From Deltaproteobacteria bacterium (GTDB taxonomy: Bacteria; Desulfobacterota; JAENJC01), in assembly GCA_016208525.1 (NCBI GenBank), contig JACQYJ010000207.1, positions 1 through 5,316 on the forward strand: a stretch of 5,316 nt of DNA. The letters run 5' to 3'. Numbering within the stretch: the first letter of the stretch is position 1; every line of letters starts with the position of its first letter. Shown piece after piece: positions 1-4,676 of this stretch. The position numbers and the translations under genes are program-made. The notes beneath the pieces were generated by a model, which made no database searches, was not told the origin of the DNA, and saw only the letters and a program-made list of their open reading frames with translations.

Positions 1-40
1 ATAGACCCTCGCAGGATCATTGAATCCGTAAATCCCCCTC

Positions 41-150
41 AATCCCCCTTTACAAAGGGGGAGCCGAAGGCGGGGGATTAAAAGGGGGAGCCGAAGGCGG
101 GGACATAGGAAAATTCCCCCTTGAAAAGGGGGAGCCGAAGGCGGGGATTA
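41..150. repeat. Tandemly clustered C/G-run palindromes, three copies of a 19-bp unit
   Basis: The unit GGGGGAGCCGAAGGCGGGG occurs three times in the same orientation, starting at 57, 84 and 128. Copies 1 and 3 are each preceded by an inverted C-run: TCCCCCTTT at 43-51 pairs with AAAGGGGGA at 54-62, and TTCCCCCTT at 114-122 pairs with AAGGGGGA at 126-133. Copy 2 lacks its own C-run partner, so it looks like a partial duplication. An extra AATCCCCCT sits at 31-39 and a further G-run at 154-158. This has the look of a dispersed intergenic palindrome family. The spacing between copies is irregular (27 and 44 bp), which argues against CRISPR. Confidence 0.85.
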
Positions 151-302
151 AACGGGGGAATAGTTAAGGCGCCATGACAAGCTCATCATCAATTCCCCTT
201 ACGAAGAGCCAAAGCGATACACGGGAATTTGTCTTGCAGGAAGGCCGCAGACCGGGAGGGTTTTTTGTTTGAAAAAGCTGTTTACGAAATTGGCTGAATA
301 TG

Positions 303-331
303 TTGAATTTCATCTGGAATAACGATATCCT
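303..331 (+). promoter_or_regulatory. Candidate sigma-70-type promoter for the phasin-like gene
   Basis: TTGAAT at 303-308 and TATCCT at 326-331 are separated by 17 bp, an optimal spacing, and lie 38 bp upstream of the start codon at 369. The -35 matches four of six consensus positions and the -10 is a moderate match. Such matches arise by chance in DNA this A/T rich, so this is only a candidate. Confidence 0.35.
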
Positions 332-355
332 GATGCAAGGGGTAAGAAGATAATC

Positions 356-362
356 AAGGAGG
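356..362 (+). promoter_or_regulatory. Strong ribosome binding site for the phasin-like gene
   Basis: AAGGAGG lies 6 bp before the ATG at 369. It is a near-perfect Shine-Dalgarno sequence, suggests high expression, and fixes this start. Confidence 0.85.
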
Positions 363-368
363 TTTAAA

Positions 369-737
369 ATGGCGGAAATTGTGGATAAGGCTATCCTGCT
401 GGGGTTGGGGATAGAGAACAAGGTGAAGGAGCTGGTGAACGAACTGGTGGAGGCCGGCGAAAAGGCGAAAGGGAGCGGGCTTGGGGCAGTGAAAGAGGCT
501 GAGAACAGGTTCGTGGACGAGGCGGTGAAGGTTGTAAGCGAGACACTGAAGCGCGCCAATGTGGCAAAGGACAAGGCAGAATCTATGGCTGTGGAGATTG
601 CGGAGGGGCTTGCAGATAAGTTGAAGCTTGCCACAAAGGATGAGCTGGATGTAGTGGAGAAGCTTGCCCTGATTGCGAGAGAGAAGGTGGAAGCCTTAGA
701 AAAGAGGGTGAAGGCGCTGGAAGAGGCGAAAGGTTAA
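369..737 (+). CDS. Phasin-family (PhaF/PhaI-like) small helical protein
   Basis: This encodes 122 residues, almost all predicted helix and very rich in Lys, Glu, Ala and Val, with no signal peptide or membrane segment. The N-terminal part (about 5-30) resembles the start of PhaF/PhaI-type phasins. The segment around 84-120, an L-x-L-A-T-K-D-E-L stretch followed by a Leu/Val heptad pattern ending in KRVKALEEAKG, matches the usual phasin C-terminal coiled coil that mediates oligomerisation. Family members coat polyhydroxyalkanoate granules, but many bacteria with such proteins have no PHA synthase, and none is visible here, so the role is open. The ATG at 369 is chosen because AAGGAGG at 356-362 lies 6 bp upstream. 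It ends 71 bp before ubiB in the same direction, with a palindromic repeat between, so co-transcription is possible but not shown. A generic coiled-coil protein is the alternative. Confidence 0.72.
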   Translation: MAEIVDKAILLGLGIENKVKELVNELVEAGEKAKGSGLGAVKEAENRFVDEAVKVVSETLKRANVAKDKAESMAVEIAEGLADKLKLATKDELDVVEKLALIAREKVEALEKRVKALEEAKG

Positions 738-793
738 AGGCGAAAGGTAAAAGGGAAAAATATAAAAACCTTTAACCTTTGACCTTTTGCCTT
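737..793. repeat. Imperfect palindrome between the phasin-like gene and ubiB
   Basis: AAGGCGAAAGGTAAAAGG at 737-754 is the inverted partner of CCTTTGACCTTTTGCCTT at 776-793, with 16 of 18 positions pairing across a 21-bp A/T-rich loop. The same G-A-A-A-G-G-T theme also occurs just upstream at about 728-739, overlapping the last codons of the phasin-like gene, so the unit may be partly duplicated. It could act as a hairpin in the transcript, but there is no clean U-tract after the right arm, so a standard intrinsic terminator is not evident. It reads more like a dispersed intergenic repeat. Confidence 0.7.
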
Positions 794-806
794 GGACCTA
801 TATAAA
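779..806 (+). promoter_or_regulatory. Candidate promoter overlapping the ubiB start
   Basis: TTGACC at 779-784 and TATAAA at 801-806 are 16 bp apart, a good sigma-70-type match. The difficulty is position: transcription would begin around 812-814, just inside the coding region as annotated from 809. Either the match is fortuitous, partly produced by the repeat arm that supplies the TTGACC, or the real ubiB start is further downstream. Confidence 0.3.
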
Positions 807-808
807 AT

Positions 809-2473
809 ATGGAAATCCGTAGACACTCTACAATAAAGAATCTCAACCGCCTTCGTCAAATACTGAACATCCTCATAAGGCACGGGTTCGGTGAGTTGGT
901 AAGCCAGCTTCACGTATTCAGGATTTATATCCTCGGGAAGAGGTTTTTTACACCAAAGGCTGAGGATGTGAGGGCGCACAAGTCAACGCCTGAGAGGCTG
1001 AGGCTTGCCCTTGAGGAGCTTGGGCCGACATTCGTAAAGCTCGGCCAGCTTATGAGCACGAGGGCTGACTGGTTCCCTGACGAATGGTCTGCTGAGTTCA
1101 AGAAGCTCCAGGACAAGGTCCCTCCGTTTCCCTTTGAGCAGGTCAGGGAGCTTATTGAAAAGGAGCTGGGAAAGCCTCTGACAGAGGTCTATTCGTCGTT
1201 CGATACTTTACCGGTTGCATCTGCCTCCATTGCCCAGGTCCATTTCGCCACGATGAAGGACGGGAGAGAGTTGGCTGTAAAGGTCAGACGTCCTGAGATC
1301 GAGAAGATACTGGACTCTGACATAAGCATAATGTATGTGATAGCCAACCTCATCGTCAAATATGTCCCTGACTGGGCCAGATTCAGGCCTGTAGAGGTGG
1401 TCAGGGAGTTTCACAAGACCATAAGGCAGGAACTGGACTTCACCATAGAGGCTACAAGGGCTGACCGGTTCAGGAGGAACTTCAAGGACGATCCGGAGGC
1501 TTATTTCCCAAGGGTCTATTGGGAGTACTCTTCCAGGAAGGTCCTGACTATGGAGAGGATCAACGGGATTCCTATAGATGAGGCAGAGACACTTAAAGAT
1601 GCCGGCTTTGATCTTAAAGAGATAGCGGAGAGGGGAGTGAGGGTGTTCTTCAGGCAGGCCCTTGGCGACGGCTTCTTTCATGCGGACATGCACCCTGGGA
1701 ACGTATTCGTGGGGGGTAAGGGCGAGATAATCCATGTTGACTTCGGGATAGTCGGCCAGATAGATGATGAACTGAGGAACTACCTCGCAAGGCTCCTCTA
1801 TTATCTGATGAGACGGGACTTCAAGGCCATGGCTAAAATCCATAGGGACATGGGGCTCATTGGCCCTAAAGTGGATATAAGGGAGTTTGAGGATGCCCTC
1901 ATAGACATAGCTGAGCCTATATTCGGCAGGCCCCTTGCTGAAATAAATGTCTCCGCCCTTCTATGGAAGCTTATAGAGACGGCCAGGAGGTTCGACATGC
2001 AGATGCAGCCAAACCTCCTGCTGCTGCAAAAATCAATGGTTGTTGTTGAAGGGGTAGGGAGGGAGCTTTACCCAAGGCTCAATGTATGGGCCGTTGCAAG
2101 ACCTTTCATCTTCAAACTTATGAAGAAGAGCATCGACCCCAGGGCTGCTGTAACGAAAGGTTATGACACCATGCTAGAGATGGCCGAGTTTACCGCAGCG
2201 CTGCCCTCCCAGTTGACCTCTGTGCTTAACAAGGTCATCAATGACAGGCTAAGGGTCGAGTTTGCCCACCTGAACCTTGATGAGCTCAACGCAAGGATTG
2301 ATAAAACCGGAGACAGGCTTGTTTATGGCATGGTTGTCGCCGCATTGATTGTCGGTTCATCCATTATTGTTATGGCAGGAAAGGGGCCAATGCTGTTTGA
2401 CTTTCCAGTGTTGGGCCTTGCAGGATATGGTATAGCAGGAGGATTGGTGTTGAGGCTTGCGATTAAAAGGTAG
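809..2473 (+). CDS. ubiB: UbiB/AarF (ABC1/ADCK) family atypical kinase, quinone biosynthesis
   Basis: This 554-residue protein is full length for the UbiB family, which is needed for ubiquinone production and thought to use ATPase activity to mobilise lipid quinone intermediates at the membrane. The family marks are all visible: the KxGQ motif K77-L-G-Q80 within an ELGPTFVKLGQ stretch, the Ala-rich nucleotide loop at 136-145 (VASASIAQVH), the conserved Lys158 in LAVKVRRPE, the ExD element E208-L-D210, the catalytic loop H291-A-D293 to N298, and the D311-F-G metal site. Two hydrophobic C-terminal segments (about 504-523 and 529-549) form the usual membrane anchor. The start at 809 is preceded in frame by a stop at 803-805 and fits the family N-terminus, but it has no good ribosome binding site. 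It is followed after 9 bp by ubiE, forming one operon. In an organism with another quinone the substrate may not be ubiquinone; the family call is firm, the exact quinone is not. Confidence 0.95.
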   Translation: MEIRRHSTIKNLNRLRQILNILIRHGFGELVSQLHVFRIYILGKRFFTPKAEDVRAHKSTPERLRLALEELGPTFVKLGQLMSTRADWFPDEWSAEFKKLQDKVPPFPFEQVRELIEKELGKPLTEVYSSFDTLPVASASIAQVHFATMKDGRELAVKVRRPEIEKILDSDISIMYVIANLIVKYVPDWARFRPVEVVREFHKTIRQELDFTIEATRADRFRRNFKDDPEAYFPRVYWEYSSRKVLTMERINGIPIDEAETLKDAGFDLKEIAERGVRVFFRQALGDGFFHADMHPGNVFVGGKGEIIHVDFGIVGQIDDELRNYLARLLYYLMRRDFKAMAKIHRDMGLIGPKVDIREFEDALIDIAEPIFGRPLAEINVSALLWKLIETARRFDMQMQPNLLLLQKSMVVVEGVGRELYPRLNVWAVARPFIFKLMKKSIDPRAAVTKGYDTMLEMAEFTAALPSQLTSVLNKVINDRLRVEFAHLNLDELNARIDKTGDRLVYGMVVAALIVGSSIIVMAGKGPMLFDFPVLGLAGYGIAGGLVLRLAIKR

Positions 2474-2477
2474 GAGG
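2472..2477 (+). promoter_or_regulatory. Ribosome binding site that decides the TTG start of ubiE
   Basis: AGGAGG begins within the TAG stop codon of ubiB and lies 5 bp before the TTG at 2483. The next in-frame ATG (M37) would remove conserved N-terminal sequence, so the TTG start is preferred. The overlap of the stop codon with this site suggests translational coupling between the two genes. Confidence 0.8.
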
Positions 2478-2482
2478 GCGAA

Positions 2483-3232
2483 TTGACTGAGGCAAAGACC
2501 ACACACTTCGGAAGCAAGACAGTGGCTGAGGAGGAGAAGGAGAAGCTGGTAGGGCAGGTCTTCAGCTCTGTGGCAGGGAAATACGACATAATGAACACTG
2601 TCATGAGTCTGGGGATACACCATGTCTGGAAGAGGTTCATGATTTCAAAGACCGGTTTCAGGCCCGGTGAGATTGCAATTGACGTGGGAGGCGGCACTGC
2701 TGATATAGCCATGCTGCTCCGTGACAGCGTCGGCGGAAACGCGAAGGTCGTAGTCTACGACATAAACCATGCCATGCTCCTGGGCGGCCGCGACAAGGTA
2801 GTGGACCACGGTGTTCTGAAGGATATCCAGTTCGTCCAGGGGAATGCGGAATATATATCATTCCCTGACAATACTTTTGATGTGGCGACAGTTGCCTTCT
2901 GCATAAGGAACGTCACCCATCCAGACCAGGGATTCAGGGAGATGCACAGGATATTAAAGCCGGGAGGGAAGCTGGTGTGTCTTGAGTTCTCAAGGCCTAC
3001 TAACGATGCATTCAGGGCATTCTATGACTTTTACTCATTTAACTTCATTCCCAAGTTCGGGGAGATAATAGCCAGGGACAGGGATTCGTACCAGTACCTT
3101 GTTGAGTCTATCAGGAAGTTCCCTCCACAGGAGGAGATCAAGAAGATGCTTGAGGACGTGGGGCTTTACAAGGTAAAGTACTACAACCTGACCAACGGGA
3201 TTGCGGCAGTGCATCTGGGGTATAAGGTGTAA
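2483..3232 (+). CDS. ubiE: UbiE/MenG-type quinone C-methyltransferase
   Basis: This 249-residue class I SAM-dependent methyltransferase matches the UbiE/MenG family in length and along its whole sequence. The enzyme methylates the ring carbon of demethylmenaquinone, or of the 2-polyprenyl-6-methoxy-benzoquinol in ubiquinone synthesis, at the inner face of the membrane. Visible marks are the N-terminal FSSVAGKYDIMN stretch (27-38), SAM motif I D67-V-G-G-G-T-A-D74, the acidic residue D93 after the second strand, the GNAE element (120-123) with FPDNTFD after it, the I141-R-N-V-T block, LKPGG (158-162), LEFSRP (167-172), and the C-terminal NLTNGIAAVHLGYK (235-248) typical of UbiE. Motif I reads GGGTAD where most members have AGGTGD, a mild variant still compatible with SAM binding. 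It starts with TTG and is coupled to ubiB. Which quinone is methylated cannot be told from this gene alone. Confidence 0.95.
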   Translation: MTEAKTTHFGSKTVAEEEKEKLVGQVFSSVAGKYDIMNTVMSLGIHHVWKRFMISKTGFRPGEIAIDVGGGTADIAMLLRDSVGGNAKVVVYDINHAMLLGGRDKVVDHGVLKDIQFVQGNAEYISFPDNTFDVATVAFCIRNVTHPDQGFREMHRILKPGGKLVCLEFSRPTNDAFRAFYDFYSFNFIPKFGEIIARDRDSYQYLVESIRKFPPQEEIKKMLEDVGLYKVKYYNLTNGIAAVHLGYKV

Positions 3233-3248
3233 GAGCCGTGAGACGTGA

Positions 3249-3308
3249 GGGGACTGTCCCGGATTTACGGACGCAGCGCAGCGAAGTCGTAGAATCGGGA
3301 CTGTCCCC
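3249..3308. repeat. 60-bp hairpin repeat with GGGGACTGTCCC ends
   Basis: GGGGACTGTCCC at 3249-3260 and GGGACTGTCCCC at 3297-3308 bound the element. Each end is itself a palindrome around a central T, and the two are also inverted partners. The inside continues the pairing: GGATTTACGGAC (3259-3270) against GTCGTAGAATC (3286-3296) with few mismatches, leaving a loop of about 15 bases containing GCAGCGCAGCG. It therefore folds as one long hairpin or as two small ones. It resembles REP-type elements mobilised by Y1 (RAYT) transposases, though no transposase gene is in the window. It sits between ubiE and the SCP2 gene, where it could affect the messenger. Confidence 0.8.
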
Positions 3309-3334
3309 GTTATGAGCTGCAATGGGAGTTTACT

Positions 3335-3733
3335 ATGGAAACAACAGAATTGCTTACGAAAGCCGCTGTCGCGCCGCTGAAATTTATACCCAGGAGCCTC
3401 CAGTGCATAGGGCTTGGGAGTTTTCTGGCATTCGAACTGGAGAGGGACCCCTCCATCAGGGAGAGGCTCAGGGAGATAGACGGTAAGACCTTTATGTTCG
3501 AGGCAACCGATATTGACAAGCGTTTTTATATGAGCATAAAAGACGGGAAGGTGACAGTCAGGCCAAATTTTGGAGGTGTCCCCGATGTTACCATGAAGGG
3601 TGAGACTGCTGTCCTGGCTGGTTTGATGCTGAACAGGGTTGACCATGATACCGTATTCTTTTCTCGGAAGCTTCAGATAACAGGGAGCACGGAGGTAGCC
3701 CTCTGGTTCAAGAACATACTGGCAAGCCTCTAA
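3335..3733 (+). CDS. Short SCP2 sterol-carrier-domain protein, UbiT-like
   Basis: This 132-residue protein has no signal peptide and reads as a single SCP2 domain. After a helical N-terminal part (1-47) come the strands KTFMFEATDIDKRFYMSI and GKVTVRP (51-77), the PDVTMKG turn (83-89) and the closing block DTVFFSRKLQITGSTEVALWFKNIL (105-129). That block is close to the C-terminus of E. coli UbiT (YhbT), which has the same D-T-x-F-F-x-R-x-L-x-I-x-G-x-T-E pattern. UbiT binds lipids and takes part in oxygen-independent ubiquinone synthesis; related SCP2 proteins (UbiJ) scaffold the aerobic complex. The protein is shorter than UbiT (about 170 residues), with a reduced N-terminus. GGGAG at 3324-3328 lies 6 bp before the ATG. 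Its place behind ubiB-ubiE supports a role in handling a lipid quinone precursor. UbiU/UbiV partners are not visible here. The domain call is firm, the UbiT role is inferred. Confidence 0.82.
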   Translation: METTELLTKAAVAPLKFIPRSLQCIGLGSFLAFELERDPSIRERLREIDGKTFMFEATDIDKRFYMSIKDGKVTVRPNFGGVPDVTMKGETAVLAGLMLNRVDHDTVFFSRKLQITGSTEVALWFKNILASL

Positions 3734-4037
3734 AGAGGTCTTTCTCTGTGCCCTGAAGATCATATACTAATAAGTCCATTTGTAAAAAGACATAAATAAT
3801 GTGGGACCTAAATCCTGCAATCGAACCACAGAGCACACGGAGGAAACCCTTTAATACATGAAGAAAAACCTTCTTCTTAGGTTCTAAATCTTCTCAGCCA
3901 ACCGTTTCATGTCCCCCACGGGGCAGCAAGGCAGGAGCGGACAATACCCCCCGCCAAGAAGCTCAGAATGAGATAGTAACGATTAGAATGACTGTTTTTT
4001 CTTGACTCGACAGGGAGGTGATGGTAGGTTTTACACT
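3734..4037. other. Gene-free stretch holding the left end of the inverted-repeat cassette
   Basis: No gene is visible in these 304 bases. TTTCTCTGTG at 3741-3750 is an isolated match to the CACAGAG-type repeat core in the opposite orientation to the arm that follows. The left cassette arm occupies 3806-3895. From about 3896 to 4010 there is unique DNA with G/C runs near 3912-3955 and no open frame of note. GGAGGTGAT at 4014-4022 is a strong Shine-Dalgarno match leading into the small membrane-protein gene. Confidence 0.6.
3806..3895 (+). repeat. Left inverted arm of the cassette
   Basis: The outer 52 bases (3806-3857), beginning ACCTAAATCCTGCAATCG, are the reverse complement of 4625-4676 with one mismatch. 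Inward, AAGAAAAACC at 3861-3870 and GGTTCTAAATCTTCTC at 3880-3895 also have inverted counterparts on the right, the left arm having an extra 9 bases (TTCTTCTTA) between them. It contains the core ACCACAGAGCACACGGAG, a variant of the ACCACAGAG(A/G)ACACAGAG repeat theme. Confidence 0.9.
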
Positions 4038-4442
4038 ATGAGAAATCTTGTAATTGCAACTATCTTAGTTTTTATAAGTATTCCTGTCTTTGCCGTAGAT
4101 GTGGCCCCTCGCATATCGGACAGGGAAATTATAGTGGGATTGGCTGAGGTCAAAGGAGATATAAAGGGGTTGCAAGAAGGTCAGCGCAATTTGGAAAAAC
4201 GCATAGACGACCTCCGATCGGAAATGAACAGCCGCTTTGATATGCTGATGTGGATGATTGGCCTATTTGTTACCATATCAATGGTTACCCTTGGTTTTGT
4301 CCTCCGCATGCAATGGCAGATGATGAAGAGGCAAACAGTGTTGGAGACTGCCCTTGAAACTCAAAAAGATGAAGTGGCCTTTCTAAAGGGGCTTATAGAA
4401 AAGCTCCTCTCGCCTCAAAGTGCGGTCCAAAGAACTACTTGA
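4038..4442 (+). CDS. Small secreted coiled-coil protein with a single membrane anchor, function unknown
   Basis: I do not recognise a characterised function. From the ATG at 4038 it encodes 134 residues. Residues 1-19 look like a signal peptide (MRNLVIATILVFISIPVFA, cleavage after A19). Residues 35-67 form a heptad coiled coil with hydrophobic positions L35, V38, I42, L45, L52, I56, L59 and M63. A transmembrane helix spans about 70-89, followed by basic residues R90, K97 and R98. A second short coiled coil runs from about 100 to 124. The topology implied is a periplasmic coil and a cytoplasmic tail. An upstream in-frame TTG at 4002 would hide the signal peptide behind 12 extra residues and is less likely. 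GGAGGTGAT at 4014-4022 is a perfect ribosome-binding match but sits 15 bp away; GGTAGG at 4023-4028 is nearer. Codon use is less AGG-biased than in ubiB, which with the flanking repeats hints at a different origin. Similar short proteins occur as uncharacterised families. Confidence 0.75.
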   Translation: MRNLVIATILVFISIPVFAVDVAPRISDREIIVGLAEVKGDIKGLQEGQRNLEKRIDDLRSEMNSRFDMLMWMIGLFVTISMVTLGFVLRMQWQMMKRQTVLETALETQKDEVAFLKGLIEKLLSPQSAVQRTT

Positions 4443-4453
4443 ATTTATCTATG

Positions 4454-4541
4454 ACCTAAAAACTGCAAACCACAGAGGACACAGAGATAAATTTTGAGTA
4501 TAAGAACCTTTTAAAACCCTTTACTTCTCTGTGTTCTCATG
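4454..4541. repeat. Degenerate internal copies of the cassette repeat, forming a hairpin
   Basis: ACCTAAAAACTGCAAACCACAG (from 4454) repeats the start of the left arm in the same orientation, lacking 4 bases (TCGA) and with several changes. It runs on into GAGGACACAGAGA at 4475-4487, which pairs with TCTCTGTGTTCTC at 4526-4538 at 12 of 13 positions across a 38-bp A/T-rich loop. This is a complete small palindromic element of about 90 bp, placed 11 bp after the stop codon of the membrane-protein gene. It could serve as a transcript-end hairpin, but no T-run follows directly. Confidence 0.75.
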
Positions 4542-4593
4542 CTTTAGATTTAAAAATTATTAAGCTTTTAAAAAGTCACCTTTTGAGTGCATC

Positions 4594-4676
4594 GAGAAAA
4601 GATTTAAAACCGGTTTTTCTTTTGGTATTAAAGGGTTTTCTCCGTGTGCTCTGTGGTTCGATTGCAGGATTTAGGT
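4594..4676 (-). repeat. Right inverted arm of the cassette
   Basis: Positions 4625-4676 are the reverse complement of 3806-3857 with a single difference. Weaker similarity continues inward to 4594. The arm ends one base before the ATG at 4677, so its terminal bases form the translation-initiation region of the following gene: AGGA at 4665-4668 is 8 bp from that ATG. Confidence 0.9.

Larger units (their letters stand above)
1..368. other. Intergenic region with palindromic repeats and a leader
   Basis: No convincing gene is visible in these 368 bases. The first 160 bases are a repeat tract (listed separately). The remainder, about 164-368, is unique-looking leader DNA ahead of the phasin-like gene, with a candidate promoter near 303-331 and a strong ribosome binding site at 356-362. 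An open frame runs through part of it on the minus strand, but it continues antisense through the phasin-like gene and its product is low-complexity (Ser/Thr/Phe rich), so I treat it as a shadow. Confidence 0.6.
3806..4676. mobile_element. Inverted-repeat-bounded cassette carrying one small gene
   Basis: The segment is about 871 bp and is bounded by inverted arms at 3806-3857 and 4625-4676, identical at 51 of 52 positions. With gaps the similarity continues inward to 3895 on the left and 4594 on the right. It holds a single gene (4038-4442) and no transposase. Its right edge meets the start codon of the neighbouring ABC gene exactly. This could be a non-autonomous transposon with cargo, an invertible segment, or two separate insertions of one repeat in opposite directions. 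I see no clear target-site duplication outside the arms, so mobility as a unit is not proven. Confidence 0.55.
4443..4676. other. Gene-free spacer made mostly of repeats
   Basis: This interval holds the degenerate internal repeat copies and the right cassette arm. Between them, about 4542-4593, is an A/T-rich stretch (TTTAGATTTAAAAATTATTAAG and onward) that could contain a promoter, but I cannot choose a convincing -35/-10 pair. No gene is seen. Confidence 0.55.

Noticed and set aside
41..150. CRISPR-like array of three repeats
   Set aside because: Repeat starts are 27 and 44 bp apart, the units are G-run palindromes, and the intervals are related to each other rather than unique spacers.
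164..634. Minus-strand open frame of 156 codons
   Set aside because: It runs antisense to the phasin-like gene, has Ser/Thr/Phe-rich low-complexity content and no recognisable motif.
1208..1843. Minus-strand open frame of 211 codons inside ubiB
   Set aside because: It mirrors the strongly conserved kinase coding sequence; the product has no domain features. The same holds for the 242-codon antisense frame at 3035-3763 across ubiE and the SCP2 gene.
3727..3745. Intrinsic terminator at the end of the SCP2 gene
   Set aside because: CCTC/GAGG is only a 4-bp stem with a 4-base loop overlapping the stop codon, followed by TCTTT rather than a proper T-run; too weak to call.
4002..4037. TTG at 4002 as start of the small membrane protein
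   Set aside because: It would put 12 residues ahead of a clean signal peptide and lacks a ribosome binding site of its own; the ATG at 4038 follows two candidate sites.
4644..4676. GTG at 4644 as start of the ABC ATPase
   Set aside because: The extra 11 residues come entirely from the repeat arm; family alignment begins at the ATG at 4677.
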